Shown: positions 23,698 to 32,528, counted from the stretch's first letter. The stretch: DNA of 64,000 nucleotides from Cognataquiflexum aquatile (GCF_003316845.1 NZ_QMIK01000005.1:343832-407831), one strand, 5' to 3'. Numbers and translations are program-made. Notes: generated from the sequence alone by a model not told the origin.

Positions 23698-25614
23698 ATG
23701 AGTTATATCCACTTTGACAAAACCCAATTAATTAACCTCAACTACTCACTTGACAGGGAAATAATTCGAACCAATAGAGGCGGATGTTATACCAGCACGA
23801 CCATAATCGGGTGTAACACCAGGAAATATCATGGGTTATTGGTGGTTCCCCAACCGCAGATTGACGAGCAACTGCACGTGATGTTGTCGACTGTCCACGA
23901 GACAGTGATTCAAAGAGGCGCAAGCTTTAACCTTGGGATAAGCAAGTTTCCCGGAAATTATTCCCCAAGGGGCCATAAATATTTAGAAGATTTCGACACC
24001 GAACCTATTCCAAAACTCACCTACCGTGTGGGTGGCGTTTTACTTCAGAAAGAACTCATTCTCGATACCAATAGGGATCGTGTGATGATCAAATACACGC
24101 TCTTGGAAGCCCATTCTCCCACAAAAATCAGAATCAGTCCTTTTTTGGCATTCCGAGGCTATCACAACCTCTCAAAAGAAAACAACAGGATTAACAAAGA
24201 ATTTGAAAAAGTCCCGGACGGAGTAAAATTTCAACTATATCCTGAATATTCACCGCTTTACCTCCAGCTTTCCAAAAGAAATGAATATATCTCCAAACCG
24301 GAATGGTATTTCAATATTGAATATATCATGGAAAGGGAAAGAGGATATGAATACCAAGAAGATTTGTTTGTCCCGGGATGCTTTGAATTTGATATTACCA
24401 AAGGTGAGTCGGTGATTTTTTCAGCCGGACTAACCGATGCTGACCCTAGCACCCGTCAAAGGGCATTTGAGAAAGAACTTGCAAGAAGGATTCCAAGAAA
24501 TAATTTCGTCAATTGCCTTAAAAACTCTGCGGGGCAGTTTATCCAGAAAAGAGATGGCAAAACACATGTCATTGCCGGTTACCCTTGGTTTGGATGGTGG
24601 GGCAGGGATACTTTCGTTTCGGCACCGGGATTGGTTTTGACCCAAGGGGACAAAGATACTTTCCTCGAAATCATGGATACCATGGTGGAAGACCTGCATG
24701 GTCCATTGTTCCCCAATGTGGGTAGCGGTGTGATGAGAAATCTTGCTTCTATGGATGCGCCACTTTGGTTCTTTTGGTCATTGCAGCAATACATCAGATT
24801 TACCGGAGACACCAAAACAGTCAAGAAAAAGTACCTTGAAAAGATGAAGGGTATTATTGATGGATTCAGGAAAGGGACTGATTACAACATCCACATGCTT
24901 GAAAACGGACTTGTGTATGGAGGTCAGGAAGGGGTTGCACTCACTTGGATGGATGCTGTCAATTCTGATGGTCCTGTCACACCAAGAATCGGATGCCCGG
25001 TGGAAATCAATGCATTGTGGTATAATGCCCTTTGTTTTTACAATGAACTGACCAATGAACCTGAAATCAAAGATTTGTCTGAACAGGTTAAAAAATCCTT
25101 TATGGAGGTATTTTGGGATGAGAAAAAAGGCTATTTGGCAGATTATGTTAGCGGAGACTATAAGGATTGGGCGATAAGGCCAAATATGGTGATCGCGACT
25201 TCCTTGCCATATTCCCCATTGGAAGAAAGCCAGATGAAAAGTATTTTGGAGATCGTCAAATCAAAACTTCTTACTCCAAGGGGCTTGAGGTCACTCGCTC
25301 CTGACGACCCGGGATACAAAGGTTATTACCACGGAAACCAGTACACAAGAGATATTGCCTACCACAATGGAACCGTTTGGGCTTGGTTGCTGGGTCACTT
25401 TGTGGAGGGATACCTGAGGTTACATGGCAAAGCGGGGAAACATTTTGTAGAAAAAATAGTGCAGGCATTTGACGATGTGATGCCGCAATACGGTATAGGA
25501 ACTGTTGCTGAAATTTATGATGGAGATCCTCCACACAGACCAAAAGGAGCCATCTCTTCAGCATGGTCTATCGGTGAGTTGTTGAGAATGATGTATATTT
25601 TGGAAAAAGTTTAA
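23698..25614 (+). CDS. Glycogen debranching enzyme (amylo-alpha-1,6-glucosidase type)
   Basis: A 638-residue protein. The N-terminal beta domain (about residues 1-260) has GGCYTSTTIIGCNTRKYHGLL, the usual start of the archaeal/bacterial GDE family. The C-terminal alpha/alpha toroid has YPWFGWWGRDTFVSAPGL, EGVALTWMDAV and RPKGAISSAWSIGELLRM. Acidic residues in GRDTF and WMDA fit the GH133-type catalytic region. It should cleave alpha-1,6 branches in glycogen-like glucans. It leads an operon with a GT4 (9-nt gap) and a GH57 enzyme. Confidence 0.92.
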   Translation: MSYIHFDKTQLINLNYSLDREIIRTNRGGCYTSTTIIGCNTRKYHGLLVVPQPQIDEQLHVMLSTVHETVIQRGASFNLGISKFPGNYSPRGHKYLEDFDTEPIPKLTYRVGGVLLQKELILDTNRDRVMIKYTLLEAHSPTKIRISPFLAFRGYHNLSKENNRINKEFEKVPDGVKFQLYPEYSPLYLQLSKRNEYISKPEWYFNIEYIMERERGYEYQEDLFVPGCFEFDITKGESVIFSAGLTDADPSTRQRAFEKELARRIPRNNFVNCLKNSAGQFIQKRDGKTHVIAGYPWFGWWGRDTFVSAPGLVLTQGDKDTFLEIMDTMVEDLHGPLFPNVGSGVMRNLASMDAPLWFFWSLQQYIRFTGDTKTVKKKYLEKMKGIIDGFRKGTDYNIHMLENGLVYGGQEGVALTWMDAVNSDGPVTPRIGCPVEINALWYNALCFYNELTNEPEIKDLSEQVKKSFMEVFWDEKKGYLADYVSGDYKDWAIRPNMVIATSLPYSPLEESQMKSILEIVKSKLLTPRGLRSLAPDDPGYKGYYHGNQYTRDIAYHNGTVWAWLLGHFVEGYLRLHGKAGKHFVEKIVQAFDDVMPQYGIGTVAEIYDGDPPHRPKGAISSAWSIGELLRMMYILEKV

Positions 25615-25623
25615 TTCGGTTTT

Positions 25624-26904
25624 ATGAAGATATTAATGTTCGGTTGGGAATTTCCTCCACATATTTCCGGGGGCTTGGGCACAGCTTGTTATGGCTTGGT
25701 CAAAGGCTTAAATCATCATAACCAAGAGGTTATTTTTGTGGTGCCGAAATTATGGGGTGACGAAGAACCACTGGCAGATTTTGTCAATGCCAGCGACGTA
25801 GTCATTGATTATCGTGAAAGAAAATTTAAGAAAATCTGGAAAAACCTTACTTACCTTGAAGTAAGCAGTTTTCTTGTGCCCTATTTGGGACCAGAGGAAT
25901 TTAAAAAGTACACCGACTTTACCATCCACGACCGGACCGATGTCGATGAAAGCGTTTTTTCCAACAAGTTTGAATTTAGCGGAAAATACGGAAAGGACCT
26001 GATGAAGGAAGTTTCCAGGTATGCACTTGTCGCAGCCCAAATTGCTAAATCCAAAGAACATGATGTGATCCATGCCCATGATTGGCTGGCATATCCGGCA
26101 GGAATTGCAGCCAAAGAGATCAGTGGAAAACCACTCATTGCACATATTCACGCCACCGAATTTGACAGATCAGGCGAATCAGTAAACAAACCTGTATATG
26201 ACATCGAAAGAGCAGGAATGCACGCCGCTGACCATGTGGTGGCGGTAAGCCACCTGACCCGAAAGATTGTAATCGATAAATACGGCGTACATCCGGATAA
26301 AGTCAGCGTACTTCACAATGCCGTCCTTGACGCAAGCATCATCCATTCAGAAACCAAGAAGCATGTCCCCGAAAAGATAGTCACCTTCCTAGGAAGGATT
26401 ACATTCCAAAAAGGACCGGAATACTTTGTGGAAGCCGCCAAAAAAGTAATCGACAGAGATCCTAATGTGAGGTTTGTCATGGCCGGAAACGGTGATCTTC
26501 TCAATAGAATGATTGAACGAGTTGCAGAATTGGGCATGGGTACCAAATTCCATTTTACAGGATTCCTAAAAGGAAAAGATGTGGATGACATGTATGCCAT
26601 CAGTGATGTCTACGTCATGCCTTCAGTCTCCGAACCATTTGGAATCGCCCCACTTGAGGCGGTGAGACATAATACCCCTGTCATCATCTCCAAACAATCA
26701 GGTGTAGCAGAAGTGCTGGTAAATGCCATAAAAGTAGATTTTTGGGATGTAGATGCCATGGCAGATGCCATTTTTGGTTTGCTCCATTACGAAAGTATTT
26801 CAAAGATGTTCAAGGAACTTGGCAGTGAGGAATTGAAAAAACTGAAGTGGGAGCATGTCGCCGCCAAACTAGTTAAAGTATACGAAAAGACCATAAAACA
26901 ATAG
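25624..26904 (+). CDS. GT4-family glycosyltransferase, glycogen/starch synthase-like
   Basis: A 426-residue GT-B enzyme. The N-terminal domain starts MKILMFGWEFPPHISGGLGTA, the usual glucan-synthase loop, and has DVIHAHDWLAYPAG. The C-terminal donor domain has VTFLGRITFQKGPEYFVEAA, MAGNGDLL and the E-x7-E motif in PSVSEPFGIAPLEAVR. It probably adds glucosyl units to an alpha-glucan. Sandwiched between a debranching enzyme and a GH57 enzyme with gaps of 9 and 2 nt, it is very likely part of storage-glucan metabolism. Confidence 0.9.
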   Translation: MKILMFGWEFPPHISGGLGTACYGLVKGLNHHNQEVIFVVPKLWGDEEPLADFVNASDVVIDYRERKFKKIWKNLTYLEVSSFLVPYLGPEEFKKYTDFTIHDRTDVDESVFSNKFEFSGKYGKDLMKEVSRYALVAAQIAKSKEHDVIHAHDWLAYPAGIAAKEISGKPLIAHIHATEFDRSGESVNKPVYDIERAGMHAADHVVAVSHLTRKIVIDKYGVHPDKVSVLHNAVLDASIIHSETKKHVPEKIVTFLGRITFQKGPEYFVEAAKKVIDRDPNVRFVMAGNGDLLNRMIERVAELGMGTKFHFTGFLKGKDVDDMYAISDVYVMPSVSEPFGIAPLEAVRHNTPVIISKQSGVAEVLVNAIKVDFWDVDAMADAIFGLLHYESISKMFKELGSEELKKLKWEHVAAKLVKVYEKTIKQ

Positions 26905-26906
26905 CC

Positions 26907-28121
26907 ATGAGAACAATCTGTTTTTACTTTCAGGTTCACCAGCCTCTAAGAATCAAGCCTTATCGCTTTTTTGATATTGGTGATGACCATTATTATTGGG
27001 ACGATTACAGTAACAAAAGCATCATCAGAAAAGTAGCTCAAAAATGCTACCTCCCAATGAATGCCCTTTTGCTAGACCTTATCCATATGCATCAGGGAAG
27101 GTTCAAAGTGGCTTTTTCAATATCAGGCGTTTGCTTGGATCAGTTCGAGGCATTTGCACCCGATGTCTTGGAAAGTTTCAAAAAACTGGTGGCTACCGGG
27201 CATGTTGAAATCTTGAGCGAAACAGACGCACACGCATTGTGCTCTTTGAAAAGCAAAGAAGAATTCAAGAGAATGGTCGGAAGACATACCGAGAAAATAA
27301 AAAGACATTTCAACGGCTACACCCCGAAGGTTTTTAGAAATACAGAATTGATATATTCTGACAAAATCGGCGGAATGGTAGCAGAAATGGGGTATGAAGG
27401 AATGCTGACAGAAGGTGCCAAGCACATTTTAGGATGGAAAAGTCCGAACTTTGTTTACCAAAACGCAATCGATCCTAACCTGAAGATTCTTCTTAAAAAT
27501 TTCCAACTCAGCGATGATATCGCTTTCAGGTTCAGCAACAAGACCTGGGCGGATTATCCTCTGACCACTGAGAAGTTTGTCACTTGGCTCAATGCTGTAC
27601 CAAAAGAGCAGGAAGTGATCAACCTTTTTATGGATTATGAGACATTCGGCGAACACCAATGGGCAGAAACCGGAATTTTTGAATTCATGAAAGCCCTTCC
27701 AGGTGCAGTATTTAAATATACCGATTTCAACTTCTCTACACCATCTGAGGTGGTAAAAAATGGAACTCCGGTGGCTAAAATTCATGTACCTACCCCAATC
27801 TCTTGGGCGGATGAAGAAAGGGATTTAACTGCCTGGTTAGGAAACGACCTCCAAAACGAAGCTTTTTCCAAGCTCTATGAAATGGAAAACAGAGTCAAAA
27901 ACATCGAAGACGCTGAAATCCAAAGGGATTGGAACTACCTTCAGACCTCCGATCATTTCTATTACATGTGTACCAAATTCTTTTCTGATGGCCATGTCCA
28001 CTCCTATTTCAGTCATTATGACACACCATACGATGCTTTTATCAACTACATGAATGTATTGAGCGATTTCATCCTTCGTGTCAAAATGAAAGAAAATGAA
28101 TTGGCAGAAGCTGAAGAATAG
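26907..28121 (+). CDS. Glycoside hydrolase family 57 (alpha-amylase/glucanotransferase-like)
   Basis: A 404-residue GH57 protein. It opens with CFYFQVHQPLRIKPYRFFDIG, the GH57 first motif with catalytic-site His. It also shows HVEILSETDAHAL, PKVFRNTELIYSDKIG with the probable nucleophile Glu in RNTELIY, and MDYETFGEHQW with the probable acid Asp. GH57 enzymes cleave or transfer alpha-1,4 glucans. It ends the glucan operon, and a terminator follows at 28146. Exact activity is not decidable by eye. Confidence 0.9.
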   Translation: MRTICFYFQVHQPLRIKPYRFFDIGDDHYYWDDYSNKSIIRKVAQKCYLPMNALLLDLIHMHQGRFKVAFSISGVCLDQFEAFAPDVLESFKKLVATGHVEILSETDAHALCSLKSKEEFKRMVGRHTEKIKRHFNGYTPKVFRNTELIYSDKIGGMVAEMGYEGMLTEGAKHILGWKSPNFVYQNAIDPNLKILLKNFQLSDDIAFRFSNKTWADYPLTTEKFVTWLNAVPKEQEVINLFMDYETFGEHQWAETGIFEFMKALPGAVFKYTDFNFSTPSEVVKNGTPVAKIHVPTPISWADEERDLTAWLGNDLQNEAFSKLYEMENRVKNIEDAEIQRDWNYLQTSDHFYYMCTKFFSDGHVHSYFSHYDTPYDAFINYMNVLSDFILRVKMKENELAEAEE

Positions 28122-28145
28122 ACTACATATTGAATCAATAATAAG

Positions 28146-28169
28146 AGGCTTGGTAAAACAAGCCTTTTT
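28146..28169 (+). terminator. Terminator of the alpha-glucan operon
   Basis: AGGCTTG and CAAGCCT pair around GTAAAA and are followed by a T run. It lies 25 nt after the GH57 stop and before the Rid-family gene. Confidence 0.8.
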
Positions 28170-28193
28170 AATTCCAGAAAACCCAGACAAAAG

Positions 28194-28703
28194 ATGAAAA
28201 GAATAATTTTCCTTTTACCCATGTTTGCTTTCCTTGGTTCCTGCATGGTCACCACAGAGAAAAAAGAAGTTGCCGAAGAAAAGGAGGAATTTATCGTCCG
28301 GTATGATCGGCCTGATGCCGCCATTCTGAGAGGTATTTATATTCCAAAAGGCGCAGAATATTTCTATACATCCGGTTTGGTCGCTCCTGTTAAGGACGAA
28401 AATGCCTCTCCGGGTACTTACGGGAGGTATGGCAATACCTACGAGCAAAGTATCGGGATATTGGAAAGGATAAAAGAAACCATCGGAGAAGGTGGGTTTA
28501 CACTTGAAGACGTGGTTTTTCTACGGGTCTATCTTGCACCTGATAAGGATGGGAAAATTGACTGGGAAGCGTGGTTCAAGGCATATGGGGAATATTTCAA
28601 CAATGAAACAAACCCAAATAAAGTGGCGAGATCGACGATAGCAGTTCATTCCCTCGCCAATCCTGAATTATTGATTGAAATTGAAGCCGTTGCAGCAAAA
28701 TGA
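28194..28703 (+). CDS. Lipoprotein of the Rid (YjgF/UK114) family
   Basis: A 169-residue protein with a lipobox (FLGSC, Cys near residue 17) and an acidic/Lys linker, then a Rid domain: IPKGAEYFYTSGLVAP, TYEQSIGILERIKETIGEGG, DVVFLRVYLAPD, ARSTIAVHSLANPELLIEIEAVA. Cytosolic RidA deaminates reactive enamines and relies on an Arg; here the corresponding position reads ARSTIAV. Export with a lipid anchor suggests a different, envelope role. Its stop overlaps the next start (ATGA). Confidence 0.82.
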   Translation: MKRIIFLLPMFAFLGSCMVTTEKKEVAEEKEEFIVRYDRPDAAILRGIYIPKGAEYFYTSGLVAPVKDENASPGTYGRYGNTYEQSIGILERIKETIGEGGFTLEDVVFLRVYLAPDKDGKIDWEAWFKAYGEYFNNETNPNKVARSTIAVHSLANPELLIEIEAVAAK

Positions 28704-29158
28704 AAAAAATCAGTCCAATCTATTTTCTTCTAATTTCTTTGTTTGTCAGTTCCTGTGCCTGCGATGGAGAGACAATGGTCAAAGGTATGATGTGGGGATT
28801 TAGCAAAATCGCCGGAGAAGGCTACATTCCTTCAGCGGAAATAATGGCTTTGGGAGAATTTGAAAGTGTAGAAGTCAATGTATCGCAAGAATACACGGAT
28901 GGCGAAAACCAAGGCACAATCGAACTCAGGTTATTCAATGGAAAAAGTCCTGAAATGAGAATGAGTGAAGAGAATGTTGCCAGAAGATGCGCTGAATTGT
29001 ATTCCCAAGGGTATTCAAAAATTGAGGATTACAAAACCATCAAAATTTCTTTTATACAAACCGATCCTTTCAATGCTGAAAACTATGCGATAAGCGAATA
29101 TACTTTTGAAGTAAAAGATTTATTAACCTCCCCAAACTCTGAAGAAAATGGAATTTGA
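28700..29158 (+). CDS. Hypothetical lipoprotein, 152 residues
   Basis: The signal peptide ends FVSSCAC, giving a lipobox Cys near residue 19. The mature part holds beta-strand-like text: EFESVEVNVSQEYTDGENQGTIELRLFNG and ISEYTFEVKDLL. No family is recognised. It overlaps the Rid-family gene by 4 nt and the next membrane protein by 11 nt, so the three are almost certainly one transcript and perhaps one envelope complex. Confidence 0.7.
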   Translation: MKKISPIYFLLISLFVSSCACDGETMVKGMMWGFSKIAGEGYIPSAEIMALGEFESVEVNVSQEYTDGENQGTIELRLFNGKSPEMRMSEENVARRCAELYSQGYSKIEDYKTIKISFIQTDPFNAENYAISEYTFEVKDLLTSPNSEENGI

Positions 29159-29426
29159 CTACACTGCTGATTTTAAGCATCCAACCGTAAAAGCAAGCGA
29201 TTGGTTTTTGACCATATTAATTGCCAATATTCCTGTCGTAGGATTTATCATGCTCATCGTGTGGGCTGTAGACAAAACCGGAAATCCCAACAAAGCCAAT
29301 TGGGCCAAAGCCAAACTGATTTGGTATGCCATTGGATTCGGATTGATGATTCTGTTGTTGTTGATGATTGGATTTGGAACGGTCTCAGGAGTATTTGATG
29401 AAATCGACTGGAGCGATTTCCAATAA
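29148..29426 (+). CDS. Small membrane protein, two helices, 92 residues
   Basis: Two hydrophobic segments (about residues 20-42 and 57-80) are joined by the loop VDKTGNPNKANWAKAKLIW. This layout resembles small Bacteroidota proteins with a KANWAKA motif seen in DUF4190/TM2-like families, but no name can be given with confidence. The start lies inside the previous gene (11-nt overlap). It is the last gene of the three-gene set. Confidence 0.7.
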   Translation: MEFDYTADFKHPTVKASDWFLTILIANIPVVGFIMLIVWAVDKTGNPNKANWAKAKLIWYAIGFGLMILLLLMIGFGTVSGVFDEIDWSDFQ

Positions 29427-29431
29427 ATCCA

Positions 29432-30112
29432 TCACATCAACCCGTCTCCGCTATCAGATTCATCTATTGCGCGGGAAAGAAAATCATGGAATGGCTTCAT
29501 CAATTTGAAGCCTTCCACTGCTTTTTTCTTAAAACTTCCTGTGGAAATTTCCACATCTGATATAGGATTGGATACTATAAAACTCTTTTGCTTGAGCAAT
29601 TCAATGTAAGGGTGATCCATTTCATAACCTTTTGGCATATTCTTGAGTTTTTCTCCTTCCAATCCTGAAAAAGTCTTTTTGAACTTCGGTTCGTTCAAAA
29701 TGGCTTCCAATTCCTTTCCGGAATAGTCAATTTCCTGTCTTATTTTTTTCAGGCTTTCGGATTCCGGCATCCATATTCCCCCTGCCAAAAAGCTATTGCC
29801 TGGCTGAACATGTACATAGTATCCCGGGCCAGGGGATTTCTTTCCACCTACAGAGAAATATGCGGCAAAGTTGGTTTTGTATGGGGCTTTGTTTGCTGAA
29901 AATCTGATATCCCTGTTTTGTCTAAAAACACAGTCTTTTGCTTTAAAAGAAGATAAGGCCGGTTCCCAAACAGAAACTTCCGCAAGCATTTCGCCCACAT
30001 CATTCAAAAATTCCTCTTTGACAGCAAGGTACCACGCTTTGTTCTCATCCATCCATGATTTATGGTTGTTTTGAGAAAGTGCCTCTAGAAATTTCAAGTA
30101 TTGATTTGCCAT
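29432..30112 (-). CDS. DUF2461 family protein
   Basis: A 226-residue cytosolic protein. The block LSQNNHKSWMDENKAWYLAVKEEF, then FRQNRDIRFSANKAPYKTNFAAYF and GPGYYVHVQPGNSFLAGGIWMPE are hallmarks of DUF2461 (TIGR02453), a widespread family without known function. The ATG at 30112 is chosen; an upstream TTG would add two residues. A consensus promoter ends 3 nt before this ATG, so the message may be leaderless. Confidence 0.9.
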   Translation of the reverse strand: MANQYLKFLEALSQNNHKSWMDENKAWYLAVKEEFLNDVGEMLAEVSVWEPALSSFKAKDCVFRQNRDIRFSANKAPYKTNFAAYFSVGGKKSPGPGYYVHVQPGNSFLAGGIWMPESESLKKIRQEIDYSGKELEAILNEPKFKKTFSGLEGEKLKNMPKGYEMDHPYIELLKQKSFIVSNPISDVEISTGSFKKKAVEGFKLMKPFHDFLSRAIDESDSGDGLM

Positions 30113-30115
30113 ATT

Positions 30116-30142
30116 CAAATTTAGCTAATAACAGGGAAGCAA
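30116..30142 (-). promoter_or_regulatory. Promoter abutting the DUF2461 start codon
   Basis: On the minus strand TTG (30140-30142), 16 nt, then TAAATTTG (30116-30123), an exact TAnnTTTG. The -7 box ends 3 nt before the ATG at 30112, so the transcript start would fall at or near the start codon. Confidence 0.5.
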
Positions 30143-30172
30143 GACATAAGTTTTCCAAAAAATCAGGTAACC

Positions 30173-30201
30173 AAAAAAGCCTGACAGGTAAGGTCAGGCT
30201 T
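30173..30201 (-). terminator. Terminator of the esterase/dioxygenase genes
   Basis: AAGCCTGAC and GTCAGGCTT pair around 7 nt. On the minus strand a T6 run follows. It lies just past the carboxylesterase stop at 30222. Confidence 0.85.
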
Positions 30202-30221
30202 CGTTTTGGTTTAGTTTTCAA

Positions 30222-30833
30222 TTACTTCAACACATTCTTATTTACCCAATCGATCTCCTCTTGACGAATGGTATGCTGCGTATCCGTAAAAATCAAGGTT
30301 TTCACTTCCGCACCTAGATTTTTTATCAATTCAGCCGAAGCCTCAATCCTGCTTAATGGAACATGCATGTCCTTTTGACTTGATCCGATAAAAACAGGAG
30401 TTCCGAGAAAATCACCTTTGTATTTGGCGGGATTTAATTTTTCTCCAATCAATCCTCCAGTAAATGCCATCACCCCTCCGTACTTTTTGGCGTTTTGGGA
30501 AGCATATTCCAATGAAAGACAAGCTCCTTGAGAAAATCCGATAAAATAGATTTGGCTGGAGTTGAAACCTTTGTCCAGAATTTCTTTGACAATCCCATCA
30601 ATGACTTGAATAGAATTTGAAAAGGCAGGTTCATTATTGGCATCCGGTGCCATAAAGCTGTAAGGATACCAAGAACCACCCTGAGCTTGCGGTGCCAATA
30701 ATGCAAATTCATCCAAGTTCAGGTATTGACTTAAACTCAATATGCTTGCCGCGGTGGCGCCTCTGCCATGGATCATGATCGCAACTTTGGTTGCTTCTTC
30801 GATCGGTTTTCCGGAATGTATCAACTCAGGCAT
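30222..30833 (-). CDS. Carboxylesterase/phospholipase family hydrolase (MhqD-like)
   Basis: A 203-residue alpha/beta hydrolase. Motifs: oxyanion region IMIHGRGATAASIL, nucleophile elbow GFSQGACLSLEYA, the Asp region GSSQKDMHVP, and the catalytic His in TDTQHTI. The ATG at 30833 overlaps the upstream dioxygenase gene by 8 nt, so the two are co-translated. In Bacillus the equivalent pair, MhqO dioxygenase and MhqD hydrolase, is induced by quinones. A role in quinone or aromatic detoxification is inferred from this pairing. Confidence 0.85.
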   Translation of the reverse strand: MPELIHSGKPIEEATKVAIMIHGRGATAASILSLSQYLNLDEFALLAPQAQGGSWYPYSFMAPDANNEPAFSNSIQVIDGIVKEILDKGFNSSQIYFIGFSQGACLSLEYASQNAKKYGGVMAFTGGLIGEKLNPAKYKGDFLGTPVFIGSSQKDMHVPLSRIEASAELIKNLGAEVKTLIFTDTQHTIRQEEIDWVNKNVLK

Positions 30834-31776
30834 ATTTTTCAATATTCAGTTCAACTTTGGCTAGCCGTGCTTCTAACTTTGCCCTTTGAGGCTCAATCCA
30901 TTGAGGAAGTTTTAACAATTCTCCCAAATGTGCTTCATCTTCATCGATTGCAAATCCCGGTTCATCGGTTGCGATTTCGAACAATACTCCGCCCGGTTCG
31001 CGGAAATAGATGGATTTGAAATAATTTCGATCCTTCACTTCTGTGACATGGTAGCCATTACTGAGCAATATTTGTTGTATCTCTAGTTGGCTTGCAACAT
31101 TGGCAGTCCGAAAAGCGATGTGGTGCACTGTTCCTGCGCTTTGCATCCCCTGTCTCCCATTTGGATCAATGACGATGTCCACGATATCACCCGGTTCACC
31201 TCTAGTTCCATATCGGAACCGACCATTCTCCTCTTCAATAAACCTGTAATCCATGAATTGGGTGAGCAAATTGGCTGTCAATTCTTTCGCTTTGAGGTTC
31301 AATGTAGCTCCGTAAAATCCCTTAATCGAAAATTCCAATGGGATAGAACCGTAAGTCCAACCTTTTCGGCTGTCTTTGTCGGTTGCAATGAGCTCGATAC
31401 CCATGCCGTCATGGTCTTCAAATCGGATCAGTTTTTCACCAAATCTTGACAAAGGGGTAGAAATAGGAATATTGAATCTGGTCAGCCTTTCCATCCAAAA
31501 ACCCAAAGAATCCATAGGAATCGAAAAGGCGGTATAGGTCAATTCACCAGTCCCTTTTGTTCCTTTTCTTGCTCCCTCAAACGGGAATGTAGTGAATACC
31601 GTCCCGGGTGCACCCAATTCATCTCCAAAATAGAAATGATATACATCAGGGGCATCAAAATTGATGGTCTTCTTCACCAGCCTCAAACCCAAAATACCTG
31701 TATAGAAATCCAGGTTTTTTTGTGGATTGCCTGCAATTGCGGTGATATGGTGGATTCCTGTGATTAGAGGAGACAT
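30826..31776 (-). CDS. Ring-cleaving dioxygenase, VOC/glyoxalase family (MhqO/PcpA-like)
   Basis: A 316-residue protein with two vicinal-oxygen-chelate halves. The first starts ITGIHHITAIAGNPQKNLDFY (metal His in HHIT). The second contains GTVHHIAFRTANV and FREPGGVLFEIATDEPGF with the expected His and Glu ligands. MhqO/PcpA-type enzymes open hydroquinone rings with Fe(II). It is followed by an overlapping carboxylesterase gene and lies near a MarR regulator, a set typical of quinone stress defence. Confidence 0.88.
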   Translation of the reverse strand: MSPLITGIHHITAIAGNPQKNLDFYTGILGLRLVKKTINFDAPDVYHFYFGDELGAPGTVFTTFPFEGARKGTKGTGELTYTAFSIPMDSLGFWMERLTRFNIPISTPLSRFGEKLIRFEDHDGMGIELIATDKDSRKGWTYGSIPLEFSIKGFYGATLNLKAKELTANLLTQFMDYRFIEEENGRFRYGTRGEPGDIVDIVIDPNGRQGMQSAGTVHHIAFRTANVASQLEIQQILLSNGYHVTEVKDRNYFKSIYFREPGGVLFEIATDEPGFAIDEDEAHLGELLKLPQWIEPQRAKLEARLAKVELNIEKYA

Positions 31777-31797
31777 AGTGTTAGGGGTTTTTGGTTG

Positions 31798-31863
31798 AAT
31801 TATTTGGTTATTTGGTTAATGGTTATTAAGAATAACTCAATAACCATTAACCATTAACCATTT
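31798..31863. repeat. Inverted arms of 7-bp units (TTGGTTA / TAACCAT)
   Basis: The left arm has TTGGTTA-type units up to ATGGTTA; the right arm (31840-31863) has three TAACCAT units. The arms are complementary: TTAATGGTTATT (31817-31828) matches AATAACCATTAA (31839-31850). The element lies between yceI and the dioxygenase gene and could fold into a long hairpin that uncouples their transcription. Confidence 0.7.
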
Positions 31864-31869
31864 TCAAAA

Positions 31870-32396
31870 TTACTGTTTTACAATCTGAATGTTAGCCAAA
31901 ATTCTGACTTGGTCACTGACGACCACACTTCCTGCTTCAGTTACGGCATTCCAGATCAATCCGAATTCTTTTCTGCTGATTTTTCCTTCCAACGCGAACC
32001 CGCTTTCGTTTGTCCATATGGATCCTGAACGACACCGCCAAAGTCCGCGCTCAACGCTACTGTCTTGGTAACATCTTTGATAGTCAACTCACCTTTCAGC
32101 GAATTTCCTTCTAAGATACCCGAAAATGTCATTTTAGGATATTTTTCAGCATCAAAGAAATCTGCTGATTTCAAGTGATTATCCCTGTCTGATTGGTTAG
32201 TATCAATACTTGCGATGTGGGCTGCGAAAGAAATCTCTGCTCCTTGAAAATCATCTGAAGAGCTTTCTGCTCCGCCTTCAAATGATTTGAAATTACCAGT
32301 TACGGTAGAAATCACCAAGTGTTTTACTTTGAATGATACTTCTGAATGTGTTGGGTCAATGGCCCATTTGGTTGTTGTTTCTGTTGCGGTAATCAT
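31870..32396 (-). pseudogene. YceI-family protein gene with a one-base frameshift
   Basis: The frame from 32396 reads MITATETTTKWAIDPTHSEVS and then SFKVKHLVISTVTG, a normal YceI start without signal peptide. It runs to DPYGQTKAG and then goes out of frame near 31996-31998 and stops at 31956. Adding one T on the coding strand restores a family-like C-terminus (EGKISRKEFGLIWNAVTEAG) ending VKQ at 31870, total 175 residues, the usual length. The cause may be a real mutation or a sequence error. YceI proteins bind polyisoprenoids in a lipocalin-like barrel. A palindromic site lies upstream at 32488. Confidence 0.85.
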
Positions 32397-32487
32397 ACTT
32401 TTGTTGTTTAATTTATTTATTGATAAAGGTTTGTTTCAGTTGGCTCTTTATTGCAACATAAAGTCACAATCAATGTTTTTAATAAAT

Positions 32488-32506
32488 CTATACATTAAAT
32501 GTATAG
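32488..32506. promoter_or_regulatory. Palindromic operator before yceI
   Basis: CTATACATT and AATGTATAG form perfect 9-bp arms around a single A, 92 nt before the yceI start and just downstream of marR. The core ATTAAATGTATA recurs before marR (32998-33009). Binding by the MarR protein is inferred from position and symmetry. Confidence 0.65.
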
Positions 32507-32528
32507 ACATGTTTATAGGCAAATTTTT

